DNA of 64,000 bases from CBDHEY01 sp965262305 (lineage in GTDB: Bacteria; Pseudomonadota; Gammaproteobacteria; Pseudomonadales; Cellvibrionaceae): contig CBDHEY010000004.1 in assembly GCA_965262305.1 (NCBI GenBank), forward strand, positions 434,001 through 498,000, written 5' to 3'. The translations under genes and the position numbers were made by a program. The stretch's first letter is position 1. The number at the start of each line of letters is the position of its first letter. The notes below the pieces were generated by a model, which saw only the letters and a list, made by a program, of their open reading frames with translations, was not told the DNA's origin and did not search any database. Positions 25,298 through 34,579 of this stretch are shown one piece after another.

Positions 25298-27262
25298 CTA
25301 AAAAAGTGTAATATCCAAGTTATCTGTTATTATTTTTGCGCCTCTTTCAGTCAAGTGATTATTGTCGAAATATAGTGGTTCGTTTTCTTCAATTAATTTG
25401 CAATAACCCTCTTCACACAAGTATTCATGTGGGTAAATAATTGCTGAAAGGTATTTTTCTTTAAATGATTCCAACAGTTTTATTGAAGATTCTTGCCGAA
25501 CGAGAAATTCTTCCAACGATGGTCTAATGTCACGTTGTTTGTTCCATTGAATATTATTGGCTAGCATTCGAGGTACAGAATAGGCAACTTCGGGTACGGG
25601 ACCAATTAGCACAATTGATTTACTAGACTCTTTTAAACGTTTTAGCGCGCGTTCAAATGCAACGCTAACAATCTCTTCGTTGGTGCCTCGATTTTTTTCA
25701 TCTTGTCTATCAAGTAAATGATATTCTGGTTCTATGCCATTCTTATACGCTGTGCCCTCAATAGATAAAGCCCAGCGAGAATGTATTACGATGGTTTGTA
25801 TTGTTTTAGATTTTTCTAGGTAATCTATTGCAGCAAGGTGATGTCTATAGCATTCTTCCCCTCGGAAAAAATTAGTATTTACGACACCCGGATAAGGTCC
25901 GCATCCCACATGACCTAGAAAAACTCCTTGCATATTGTGTTTAGTGGCGTATTCACCCATAGCGTATTGCAGGGAGGCTGCATGAGAATCTCCCCAAAGT
26001 GCAAATACCGGTGCTGATTTGGAATTTTTATTAAATAAACAGGCTTTATTTGCGCTAATTTGTTCTGGTGTTGAATTTAAGCACTCGTCATGGAGTAACT
26101 CTTTTGCCGTCATTTCATAGAGTTTTACTATGCTTTGATCAAAACGACTAGGAACACCCTGTTTCAAAATGATTAATCCCGCGACTACCAAAATTCCTAA
26201 GCTTGAAATACCGGCTATCAGAAAGATTCTTTGACGATTAAAAGTTGTTTTATTTCGGAAAGGTTGTTCGACAAAGCGCCAAGACAGATATGCAAAGAGA
26301 AATGAAAAGACTAAACCTAGAAGTGAGGATATCCAATCTAAATGAACTTCAGCGTGATAGTTTCGAATGAATGCAAAAATGGGCCAATGCCACAAGTATA
26401 ATGAGTACGAAATAAGTCCAATTGCCACTAGTGCACGAATTGAAAGTAACTTGTAAATCAGTGATTGAGGTTGCGAACCAACCAAAATTGCTAGAACTGC
26501 ACCGAGGGTTGGTGGTATGGCAGCTAGTCCTGGAAAAGGTGTGAGTTTAGTATAAAAAAATGCCGGAGTGAAAATGAGTACTAACGAAACTAAAGAGAGA
26601 CCTGTCAATAAATTTTTATTTTCAGGTACGCGAATCGTATAGAGTGCAATGAATGCTCCAGCCATAAGCTGCCATGCACGTGTTGGAAGTAAATAGTAAG
26701 CAGCCCAGGGCATAGCCTGAGTAGCGTAGACACTTATAATCAATGACCCAAAAAAGCTTAATGCTAATATCGCGATTAACACGCGTTTGTGATGTAAGCA
26801 AAAGAGTAACAAAACAGGGAAGAAGAAATAGAACTGCTCTTCAACTCCTAACGACCAGGTGTGCAAAAAAGGTTGGTAATCGGATGCCTCACTGAAATAA
26901 TCCGTGGTGCGCCAAAAGTAAATATTTCCCGAAAAGAATAATGCAGCTAGTAAAGACTTACTTGCGTCTAGAAGGTCGGCAGGCAGAAGAATAATCCACC
27001 CGCCCAATAGGGTAGCGAGTGCAACGACGTAAAACGCCGGAAGAATACGACGAACTCGCCTTTCGTAAAAATTGACGAATGAAAATTTTTCATTTTTAAC
27101 GTCTTTAATAATAATGGCTGTAATCAAATAGCCCGAAATTACGAAAAATATATCTACGCCGACGAAGCCCCCTGTTATATAGGGTAAACCAGCATGAAAG
27201 AGTAAAACGAGAAGCACAGCAACACCCCTCAACCCATCAATATCCGGTCGATATTTGATCAT
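25298..27262 (-). CDS. Membrane O-acyltransferase with SGNH domain (OafA/OatA-like)
   Basis: A 654-residue two-domain enzyme. Residues 1-360 form an acyltransferase-3 membrane domain with about ten helices, starting YRPDIDGLRGVAVLLVLLFH and including GFVGVDIFFVISGYLI and HTWSLGVEEQFYF. The C-terminal periplasmic part is an SGNH-type domain with block I ALWGDSHAASLQYA and a terminal Asp/His pair in DNNHLTERGA. Such enzymes move acyl groups to periplasmic glycans such as O-antigen. It heads the operon with the unknown secreted protein and the ABC exporter. The substrate is not identifiable. Confidence 0.93.
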   Translation of the reverse strand: MIKYRPDIDGLRGVAVLLVLLFHAGLPYITGGFVGVDIFFVISGYLITAIIIKDVKNEKFSFVNFYERRVRRILPAFYVVALATLLGGWIILLPADLLDASKSLLAALFFSGNIYFWRTTDYFSEASDYQPFLHTWSLGVEEQFYFFFPVLLLFCLHHKRVLIAILALSFFGSLIISVYATQAMPWAAYYLLPTRAWQLMAGAFIALYTIRVPENKNLLTGLSLVSLVLIFTPAFFYTKLTPFPGLAAIPPTLGAVLAILVGSQPQSLIYKLLSIRALVAIGLISYSLYLWHWPIFAFIRNYHAEVHLDWISSLLGLVFSFLFAYLSWRFVEQPFRNKTTFNRQRIFLIAGISSLGILVVAGLIILKQGVPSRFDQSIVKLYEMTAKELLHDECLNSTPEQISANKACLFNKNSKSAPVFALWGDSHAASLQYAMGEYATKHNMQGVFLGHVGCGPYPGVVNTNFFRGEECYRHHLAAIDYLEKSKTIQTIVIHSRWALSIEGTAYKNGIEPEYHLLDRQDEKNRGTNEEIVSVAFERALKRLKESSKSIVLIGPVPEVAYSVPRMLANNIQWNKQRDIRPSLEEFLVRQESSIKLLESFKEKYLSAIIYPHEYLCEEGYCKLIEENEPLYFDNNHLTERGAKIITDNLDITLF

Positions 27263-27375
27263 AAAAAGCCTTTATTAAGAAAAATTTGTTAATAGCGCCA
27301 TTATAAGGAATTAATGATGTTGCGCGAATGACATGATGTGTATGGATCTTGTAGCAAGCAATGATCCAGATTCGC

Positions 27376-27780
27376 TTAGCTAGATAATAGGCTTCGCAGT
27401 TCTTCAGGAAAAAATGGTCTACCTCTTTCGTTAACAGAGGTCCCCGTCACGAGAGCATTAAGGCACAGTTTGTTATCTGATGAACGATACACATCTTGCA
27501 AAAAGTTAAACCTAACTTTTGAGGCAACTTCAAAATTAACCCCAATCCAGAATTGGTCGCCGGATCGCAAAGGGTATCTATATTTCAATTCAGCGCTAAC
27601 AACCATTAAATCAATCTTTTTAGCGGCAAGCTCGGCGAAATTTAGTCTGTTTTCGAGTAAATATTCATGTCGAGCGTGCTCTAGATAATTCATGTATACG
27701 CCATTGTTGACGACTCCTTGGATATCGCATTCGTAATCGCGAACCTTAAGCCCAAGGGTAAAAGAATAGTTTTCTTTCAT
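27376..27780 (-). CDS. Acyl-CoA thioesterase (4HBT hotdog fold)
   Basis: A 134-residue single-hotdog protein. The motif VRDYECDIQGVVNNGVYMNY contains the catalytic Asp and the loop typical of 4-hydroxybenzoyl-CoA/YbgC-type thioesterases, followed by LEHARHEYL. It is cytoplasmic and probably hydrolyses an acyl-CoA. It is monocistronic, with no Tol-Pal or fatty-acid genes nearby to point to a substrate. It lies 138 bp downstream of dps, on the same strand and beyond that gene's terminator. Confidence 0.9.
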   Translation of the reverse strand: MKENYSFTLGLKVRDYECDIQGVVNNGVYMNYLEHARHEYLLENRLNFAELAAKKIDLMVVSAELKYRYPLRSGDQFWIGVNFEVASKVRFNFLQDVYRSSDNKLCLNALVTGTSVNERGRPFFPEELRSLLSS

Positions 27781-27867
27781 TCTGAGTTGCCGAGTAATAA
27801 GAAGTTGGTAATAGAATCCCGATGATAGAATTAAGTCTAATATACACTATTAACCGTTTGAATAATT

Positions 27868-27892
27868 TAAAAAAAATGCGCCAGACGGCGCA
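27868..27892 (-). terminator. dps terminator
   Basis: TGCGCC (27877-27882) pairs with GGCGCA (27887-27892) around AGAC. On the minus strand the stem is followed by a run of Ts (27876-27868), a clean Rho-independent terminator 27 bp past the dps stop. Confidence 0.85.
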
Positions 27893-27918
27893 CAATGGGT
27901 CTTCAGGAAAGGAATTAT

Positions 27919-28392
27919 TTATTCACCAAGCATGGCTCTTAACATCCAAGCTGTTTTTTCATGGGCACGCATTCGGTCTGATACCAGTGCGGCTGATGAT
28001 TCGTCTTCGGCTTCTTGCGCTAGCTTGAGCGCTTTGCGGCATGTGAGAACAACTCGTTCATTGTTTCCACAAAGACATTTGACCATCTGTCGCGCATCAG
28101 GGATTTCTTCTACTTCTTCAATTGACGCAAGTTCCGCAAACTTCTTATAAGTGCCTGGGGCGTATATACCGAGTGTTCGAATTCGCTCAGCTATTTCGTC
28201 CACCGCCGTCGCTAGTTCGGTGTATTGTTCTTCGAACATTAGATGCAATTCGCGAAATTGTGACCCCGTAACATTCCAGTGAAAGTTATGGGTTTGCAGA
28301 TATAGAGTGTAAGAGTCTGCAAGTAATTGCTTAAGGCCTTGGGCTACTAAAATACGCTCTTGCTTTGAAATACCTATATTAATGTCTGTCAT
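27919..28392 (-). CDS. dps: Dps-family ferritin-like DNA-protection protein
   Basis: Dodecameric iron-storage and oxidative-stress protein. The 157-residue product has the ferroxidase motif YLQTHNFHWNVTGSQFRELH followed by the second-ligand segment VDEIAERIRTLG. The start is placed at ATG 28392 because AGGAGG lies 5 bases upstream on the minus strand; an in-frame ATG at 28422 would place the ribosome site inside the gene. The gene is monocistronic with its own terminator, 37 bp downstream of a small DUF2061 gene. Confidence 0.93.
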   Translation of the reverse strand: MTDINIGISKQERILVAQGLKQLLADSYTLYLQTHNFHWNVTGSQFRELHLMFEEQYTELATAVDEIAERIRTLGIYAPGTYKKFAELASIEEVEEIPDARQMVKCLCGNNERVVLTCRKALKLAQEAEDESSAALVSDRMRAHEKTAWMLRAMLGE

Positions 28393-28429
28393 TTTGTCCT
28401 CCTGGATGGGTTGAATTAACACGTTTCTA

Positions 28430-28624
28430 TTAACTATTTATTTGGTGATTTAAACGAAAAAATCCATTATTCCAGACCTTCTCGTGAAAATAGTAAGCCA
28501 CGGTATTGCATGCGGGTTCGACTAGGGCTATGGCTCCGCCAACCAAAATATCTCCTGTCATTAAATACCCCACTCCGAACGCAACGATCATGTGCACGGT
28601 GGCAAAACTTGCTGTTTTTTTCAT
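28430..28624 (-). CDS. DUF2061 small membrane protein
   Basis: A 64-residue protein matching the short DUF2061 pattern: KTASFATVHMIVAFGVGYLM, then a second hydrophobic stretch with GAIALVEPACNTVAYYFHEK and W. Two membrane segments are predicted (about 7-25 and 27-45). The biochemical function of the family is unknown. It lies directly upstream of dps on the same strand and could be co-transcribed with it. Confidence 0.82.
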   Translation of the reverse strand: MKKTASFATVHMIVAFGVGYLMTGDILVGGAIALVEPACNTVAYYFHEKVWNNGFFRLNHQINS

Positions 28625-29064
28625 GATTTAAGCTCTACTTGATAACTTAAAATGAGTTTCTCACAAGAAACTTATTTAATAAATTTAATTAAATTTAAGA
28701 ATTTGATAGTTATTTATAATAAATAAATTATATCAGGTGCGTATTATTAATTTAAAAAAACAATTGAAAAAATGTTGCGCTTTGATGCTACGAGAATCGT
28801 CGCGCAACTTTGAAGGGACCTACAATGATTACGAGATGAGGGTTAAGAATTGCTCTAGACTATGTTCAATCTTCTATAGCAGTCTTTAATATTACGGTTG
28901 ATATTCTATTTTCGAAACGGCTTGATTACATAGGCAAACTGCGCCTTTGTTAATTCTTCCTGCGTCAATATTGAATCTAATTTGTGGGTCTTTCGTAAAG
29001 GTAGCAGCATGATACGTGATGAGTGGTGTATCGCTGAGCGCGATTTATTACAAATGCGTTTATA
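28625..29064. other. Divergent intergenic region DUF2061/ygiQ
   Basis: 440 bp with no supportable protein gene; the left part is very AT-rich. A stem with arms GTTGCGC (28774-28780) and GCGCAAC (28802-28808) could fold with an internal CGA-GAA-TCG hairpin. No T run follows. Promoters for both flanking genes must lie here. Confidence 0.4.
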
Positions 29065-31263
29065 ATGCTCAAATACTTAAACTTCGATTTATCTGACTCT
29101 ATGAAACCGATCTCCGCGCCAAATTTAATGTCTTATCCCAAGTATTGGGCAGAATGTTTTGGCACTGCGCCTTTTTTGCCAACTAACCGCGAAGAGATGG
29201 ACGCGCTCGGCTGGGATTCTTGCGACGTTATTATCGTTACTGGTGATGCGTATGTTGATCATCCTAGTTTTGGTATGGCTGTAATGGGTCGTTTGCTGGA
29301 ATCCCACGGCTTTCGCGTTGGCATTATAGACCAGCCGGAATGGGATTCTGCGGAACCCTTTAAGGTACTAGGTAAGCCGAATCTTTATTTTGGCATTACC
29401 GCAGGAAATATGGATTCCTTAATTAATCGCTATACTGCCGATTTAAAGCCACGCAGTGATGACGCTTACACGCCAAATGGCGAACCAGGAAAACGCCCTA
29501 ATCGCGCGGTAATTGTTTATTCACAACGCTGTAAAGAAGCATATAAAGATGTACCGGTAGTTATCGGTGGTATTGAGGCGAGCTTAAGACGTATTGCACA
29601 ATATGATTATTGGAGTGATGAAGTTAGGCGTTCCGTTTTAATTGATTCTACGGCGGACATCTTACTATATGGTAACGCAGAACGTGCGATTACAGAGTTA
29701 ACTCATAGAATATCCTTAGGCGAAGATGTTGACAAAATTCGCGATGTTCGAGGAACTACGGTGATTTTACCCCATGTTCCAGGTGGATATACTGAATTAG
29801 ATTCAACGCGAATAGACTGGCCGGGGCGGCTTGATGCGATTCCCAATCCTTATGAGTACGAGCCAGAAAAAAAATGTGATTCAGAAGAAGAGCAAACGGA
29901 ATCGAATGACGAGCAGGTGGTCCGTGTGGTACCTCTGCCGTTGCGTCGTCAAGAGAAGGAATTAGATCCTGGTAAAACCTGTATCCGTTTACCCTCCTTT
30001 GAAAAAGTCTCGAAGGATCCAGTGCTTTATGCCCATGCGTCTCGGGTTTTACACCAAGAATCAAATCCTCACAATGCTCGTACACTAGTGCAAAAGCACG
30101 GAAACCGAGAAGTATGGGTTAACCCACCACCCATTCCGCTTGAAACTGATGAGATGGATTCGGTTTTCGGTTTTACTTATCAGCGAGTCCCTCACCCTAA
30201 GTACGAAGGGCAGAAAATTCCAGCCTATGACATGATCAAAACCTCCGTAAATATTATGCGAGGGTGCTTTGGTGGATGTACTTTTTGTTCGATAACCGAG
30301 CACGAAGGAAGAGTTATTCAAAGTCGCTCTGAAGACTCCATATTGCGGGAAATCGAAGATATTCGTGAAAAAGTCCCAGGTTTTACTGGCCATATCTCGG
30401 ATCTTGGTGGACCCACATCTAATATGTATCGCCTTAATTGTAAGGACCCAGAGATCCAAGCTTCCTGTAAAAAGTTGAGTTGTGTATATCCTACGATTTG
30501 TAAAAACCTCAACACTGATCACAGCCCCACTACACAACTCTATCGCAAAGCACGAGATATTGAAGGAATACACACTATTTCGATCGCATCAGGTTTGCGC
30601 TATGACCTCGCTGTGGAAGATCCTGAATATGTCAAAGAGTTGGTTACGCATCATGTTGGTGGCTATCTAAAAATTGCTCCTGAACACAGTGAGAAAGATA
30701 CACTCGATAAGATGATGAAACCTGGAATGGGTACTTATGATAAGTTTGAAAAAATGTTCTACAAGTACTCTAAGGAAGCCGGGAAAAAGCAGTACCTAAT
30801 CCCCTACTTTATTGCAGCTCACCCAGGTTGTGAAGATAAAGACATGATGAATTTGGCACTCTGGCTCAAGAAAAATAAGTTTAAGGTTGACCAGGTACAA
30901 ACTTTTTACCCATCGCCTATGTCATTAGCGACGGCAATGTATCATTCCAATCGCAATCCGCTAAAGCCACTGACATATAAATCACGCAAGCTGTTTACAC
31001 CCAAAGAGCTTAAACAACGGCGTATCCAAAAGGCTTTTTTACGCTACCACGATGACGCTAACTGGGATTTATTGCGCGACGCGCTGAAGGAAATGGGGCG
31101 TGAAGATTTGATAGGCAATGGCGAACACCAACTCATTCCTTTGAAAAACCAATTGCGTAAGTCATCTCGTGGTCAGCCAGTTCGAATGGCGCGGGGCGAT
31201 AAACGAAACCAATCTATCCCGAAACGAAATATATCTAGAAAACGACCCAATAAACGAAAATAG
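29065..31263 (+). CDS. ygiQ: YgiQ-family radical SAM protein
   Basis: A 732-residue radical SAM enzyme of the YgiQ family. The N-terminal region has YWAECFGTAPFLPTNREEMD and VTGDAYVDHPSFGMAVMGRL, both strongly conserved. The [4Fe-4S] cluster motif is CFGGCTFCSITEHEGR (CxxxCxxC). The tail is basic (Arg/Lys/Asn-rich). The family's reaction is not established. ATG 29065 is used; ATG 29101 (MKPISAPNL) is an alternative, and neither has a clear Shine-Dalgarno. It is monocistronic and convergent with the receptor gene. Confidence 0.94.
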   Translation: MLKYLNFDLSDSMKPISAPNLMSYPKYWAECFGTAPFLPTNREEMDALGWDSCDVIIVTGDAYVDHPSFGMAVMGRLLESHGFRVGIIDQPEWDSAEPFKVLGKPNLYFGITAGNMDSLINRYTADLKPRSDDAYTPNGEPGKRPNRAVIVYSQRCKEAYKDVPVVIGGIEASLRRIAQYDYWSDEVRRSVLIDSTADILLYGNAERAITELTHRISLGEDVDKIRDVRGTTVILPHVPGGYTELDSTRIDWPGRLDAIPNPYEYEPEKKCDSEEEQTESNDEQVVRVVPLPLRRQEKELDPGKTCIRLPSFEKVSKDPVLYAHASRVLHQESNPHNARTLVQKHGNREVWVNPPPIPLETDEMDSVFGFTYQRVPHPKYEGQKIPAYDMIKTSVNIMRGCFGGCTFCSITEHEGRVIQSRSEDSILREIEDIREKVPGFTGHISDLGGPTSNMYRLNCKDPEIQASCKKLSCVYPTICKNLNTDHSPTTQLYRKARDIEGIHTISIASGLRYDLAVEDPEYVKELVTHHVGGYLKIAPEHSEKDTLDKMMKPGMGTYDKFEKMFYKYSKEAGKKQYLIPYFIAAHPGCEDKDMMNLALWLKKNKFKVDQVQTFYPSPMSLATAMYHSNRNPLKPLTYKSRKLFTPKELKQRRIQKAFLRYHDDANWDLLRDALKEMGREDLIGNGEHQLIPLKNQLRKSSRGQPVRMARGDKRNQSIPKRNISRKRPNKRK

Positions 31264-31282
31264 AATTGGTAAAAATTTGGCC

Positions 31283-31310
31283 AAAAAAAAGCCGATCTGG
31301 TGAGATCGGC
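31283..31310 (-). terminator. Terminator of TonB receptor 1
   Basis: GCCGATCT (31291-31298) pairs perfectly with AGATCGGC (31303-31310) around a 4-base loop. On the minus strand it is followed by eight Ts (31290-31283). A diverged copy follows the paralogous receptor at 34461-34487. Confidence 0.9.
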
Positions 31311-31338
31311 AAACTTTTGAGAGCATTTTTTGTTTCGT

Positions 31339-34032
31339 TTAAAAGTTATATTTCAGTCTTAGGCCAAATTCAGCCGGATCTTCATAAACGAAACCGATCG
31401 TTCCCGCCGTATCAATTCTTGCATTGCTGCGGACTACCTCGTCAAAGATGTTATTTCCGAACACTTGTGCATTGAACGAACCTCCGGGCGACGTATAGGT
31501 TAGGTTAAAATTCACGATAATAGAGTCGTCTTGTACATCGGAATAAAGCTCAGATTCGTCAACATTGCCTTGCCCAAGTGGGTTCCCATCAGAATCTATA
31601 TTTAGTGGGTTTCCATTTTGGTCTACAACGTTATCGAATAAATCACCTTGTTGAATTAAGCTCGGATCAATCCCCTCATCAATATTTTCAGGTGTTAGAA
31701 AATATTTACTGCGGTAATAGGTATTGATTGAAGGCACTAGCTCACCAAATTTTCCAAGTTCAATCGTATGACTATAAGTCAGATTAAACGTGAATTCTGG
31801 CGTTGATCGTGGAGTATTACCGGATACATTGTGCAAAGTACAGTGCTCTAGATTTGGGTTAGGGCAACCCAAAACGTGTCGGTAATCAAATTCACGATAT
31901 TCTGCTTTGGTATAGGTCAAAAAACCATTTAGATATCCATTGCTACCAATTTTACTTGCGGCTTCCAATTCAACGCCATAAATATCTACACCTCCGGCAT
32001 TTGTAACTGAATACTCAACCTGATCGGGAAATTCCGTATCAACTAAGTCGATAACATTGTCGAAGTCGAAAGATTCGTCCGAGGCACAGCCTGAAAACCC
32101 CTCATCAGGAAGTGTTTGTCCATTTCGATCTAAACTATCGTTGCGGCCATTCCCATTTAGGTCACAACCCGTATCACCAAAATTTAAAAACTGGGCTTCT
32201 TGTTTATCTTCATAATCCACATAAAATAGTGCTGTAGCGAAGGTGAGTGCCCCGTCAAATGCTTTACCTTTAGAGCCTATTTCGTAACTAATTAGCCTTT
32301 CTGTTTGATTGGGTATATCTAAAATTGTACCGGATCGAGTATTAAATATTCTTTGTGTCTGAAGCGCGGCTTTGTGCCCTGATGCAATTGAGGCGTAAAC
32401 ATTTGTATCATTTGTGATATCGTATTTACCACCAATTCTAAAATCGGTAAAGCTTTCGTCAGTTTCTTCAGCAGTCAGGTCTGCAGTTAAGCACTCTGGA
32501 GTATTGAGAATTTGATCGAAACCGGCATTAATAAATACACGATTTAGTGGGTCTGATTCCGCCAATGCTTCTGGACAAGCAAAATCATTTGCAAGGAACT
32601 CAAAGCGAGCATTACCTTCATTAGATTTCTTATCATTTGAATGGCGTAAACCAAAGAAGCCTTCGAATCTTTCTGTAAAATCATAAGTGAAGTCGGCGTA
32701 GGCTGCGCTTGTCTCCACAGTATAATTAGGGTTTGGGGTAATCTGGAAGCCAAAAGGAAAAAACGAAACTCCAAGATTTCTATCTGTCTCTTCTTTAAAA
32801 TAAAATAAGCCCGCTACCCAATTAAGAGCGCCTTCGCTGTTTGAGGAAAATTGCAAATCATGTACATCGGATTCGTTAAGCCAGGGCTCATCGATAAACA
32901 CAATCTCAATAGCCAAACCTGCATCCAAGTCTTGCACTAGTGTATGTTCAAAGTCAGTGTGCCCATAGGTATATTTTATATCGAAGAGCCCATCAAAACT
33001 TGCATTAATTACAGACCGATAATTTTTAATTTTCTGGTCTTGTTTGCCTCGTAAACTTAAAAAAGCCGTAAACGGATCTTCCTGAGCAATTTGTTCTCTT
33101 GTTAATTGGGTTTCGCAGTCCGCCCGCTCACAATCTAATGTGAAGGGTTTTCCTACGGCTTTATCTTCATATTGTTCGAAGGTCAATAGCCAACTAAATG
33201 AATCGTTTGGTTCAAATAAACTGCTTATACGAAATGTTTGGCTGTCTTCTGAACCGGGCGAACCAGGTCCATCATCGGTAGGGTTTCCGTAGTTTGTTTC
33301 AAATTCTGGGATATTGTTGCCAGAAAAATCAGTCGGAAGAGTTGGGCCTCTTAGATCATCATCTCTAATGAACGTGTAAAAACTATCTCTTTCTCTCTTA
33401 GCATAATTAAACCGCAAGGCGAATACGTCTAGGATGGGAATGTTTAAAACACCACCTATGCCTTTTGCATCATAACTACCCGCTTCGACTTCTAGAGTGC
33501 CTTCAATAGAATCGAAATGAGGCTTATTTGTAATGACATTTATAGAACCTGTTGTTGCGTTTCGACCTGAAAGTGTTCCCTGTGGGCCTCGAGAAACTTC
33601 TACTCTTTCTACATCGCTAAACAATTGCAATGCTGCTTGAGGGCGCGCGGTGTATACACCATCTATATTAAAAGAAACATTTGGTTCACCTGTCTCTAGA
33701 TAATTAGAATTACCTACACCTCGAATACTAATATCTACAGAGCCCTGACCATCGACACCATTATCACGAATTTGTAATCCTGGGACGACCTGTGCGAGAT
33801 TACTTGCATCACTGATATTAAACATTTCCAAGGCGTCATCGGAAAGTGCGCTTATTGAAATAGGCGTTTCGGGAAGTTTAGATTCTCGACGAGTCGCTGT
33901 TACGACCACTTCTTCAAAATTAAAAAAGCTAGTTGGTGTTTGTGTTTCGTTGGTTTTTGTTTGTGCAACCGAAGATAATGCGAATGTCGTATTCACGACA
34001 GCAATCGCCACACTTAAATATGTGCGATACAT
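31339..34032 (-). CDS. TonB-dependent outer-membrane receptor 1
   Basis: An 897-residue receptor with a signal peptide ending near SSVAQT, a TonB box-like EEVVVTATRR, a plug domain with RGVGNSNYLETGEPNVSFNI and VERVEVSRGPQGTLSGRNAT, and a beta barrel ending FGLRLKYNF, with the C-terminal Phe expected for BAM insertion. It has an extracellular-type loop with a DLNGNGRNDSLD calcium-loop-like motif. It is a close paralogue of the next gene along nearly the full length. The start has AGGAGAG upstream. Proximity to a Znu-like ABC system suggests metal or metallophore uptake; glycan uptake is also possible. Confidence 0.94.
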   Translation of the reverse strand: MYRTYLSVAIAVVNTTFALSSVAQTKTNETQTPTSFFNFEEVVVTATRRESKLPETPISISALSDDALEMFNISDASNLAQVVPGLQIRDNGVDGQGSVDISIRGVGNSNYLETGEPNVSFNIDGVYTARPQAALQLFSDVERVEVSRGPQGTLSGRNATTGSINVITNKPHFDSIEGTLEVEAGSYDAKGIGGVLNIPILDVFALRFNYAKRERDSFYTFIRDDDLRGPTLPTDFSGNNIPEFETNYGNPTDDGPGSPGSEDSQTFRISSLFEPNDSFSWLLTFEQYEDKAVGKPFTLDCERADCETQLTREQIAQEDPFTAFLSLRGKQDQKIKNYRSVINASFDGLFDIKYTYGHTDFEHTLVQDLDAGLAIEIVFIDEPWLNESDVHDLQFSSNSEGALNWVAGLFYFKEETDRNLGVSFFPFGFQITPNPNYTVETSAAYADFTYDFTERFEGFFGLRHSNDKKSNEGNARFEFLANDFACPEALAESDPLNRVFINAGFDQILNTPECLTADLTAEETDESFTDFRIGGKYDITNDTNVYASIASGHKAALQTQRIFNTRSGTILDIPNQTERLISYEIGSKGKAFDGALTFATALFYVDYEDKQEAQFLNFGDTGCDLNGNGRNDSLDRNGQTLPDEGFSGCASDESFDFDNVIDLVDTEFPDQVEYSVTNAGGVDIYGVELEAASKIGSNGYLNGFLTYTKAEYREFDYRHVLGCPNPNLEHCTLHNVSGNTPRSTPEFTFNLTYSHTIELGKFGELVPSINTYYRSKYFLTPENIDEGIDPSLIQQGDLFDNVVDQNGNPLNIDSDGNPLGQGNVDESELYSDVQDDSIIVNFNLTYTSPGGSFNAQVFGNNIFDEVVRSNARIDTAGTIGFVYEDPAEFGLRLKYNF

Positions 34033-34460
34033 GGATACTCTCCTAATGGAAAAAAAATTTAAACTACCATGAGTTAATCAAAGCAAATTGAGTGATAAAC
34101 CATGATTTAATTCATGATCTAGATGATTATTATTGAGAGCTCGTCCGTTAAAGCTTTAGAAGTGAGATAAACAAAAACTAAACTGCTTATCTTTATTGAA
34201 ACTAGATCAGAAAAACTTTAACTGAAAATTAGTAAAAAATAGGTTAACAAATTATAAATTCGATTTTAAAAATATAAATGAGAAATAATTTTTATGCAGA
34301 ATGATTTAAAAAATATCAATTTAGTTTGTTTTGAATAATAGCTAGAGAATGAAATCTCAGCATAATTTGTTTAACTATTGGAATGACAAAAAATATTATT
34401 CTTGTCTTTGTTCAAATTAGCCAACTACTTCACAAAAAAAATTATTCGTAATAATTGACA
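34033..34460. promoter_or_regulatory. Leader and promoter region of TonB receptor 1
   Basis: An AT-rich gap without a supportable gene. Its first 130 bp are recognisably homologous to the leader of receptor 2 (37274-37400). Both share the AGGAGAGTA ribosome site, a GATCxTGAATxA-type direct repeat and a CTCAATAA segment, so the 5' untranslated region was duplicated with the gene. Confidence 0.5.
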
Positions 34461-34487
34461 AAAAAAGCCGATCTAAATTCGACCGGC
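34461..34487 (-). terminator. Terminator of TonB receptor 2
   Basis: On the minus strand GCCGGTC pairs with GATCGGC (one G-U wobble) around a 7-base loop and is followed by six Ts. It is the diverged copy of the receptor 1 terminator. Confidence 0.85.
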
Positions 34488-34579
34488 AAGCTATTGAGAG
34501 CAACAATGAATGATAAGCTAGTTAAGTTTTTAAACTGAACATGCTTATACATTAACGGCTTAATAATTAACCCGTTAAT

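Noticed and set aside
28393..28422. Longer Dps start at ATG 28422
   Set aside because: A strong AGGAGG sits between it and the ATG at 28392, which matches the usual Dps N-terminus.
30085..30573. 162-residue minus-strand frame
   Set aside because: It lies wholly inside ygiQ in antisense, has no family features, and is a coding shadow.
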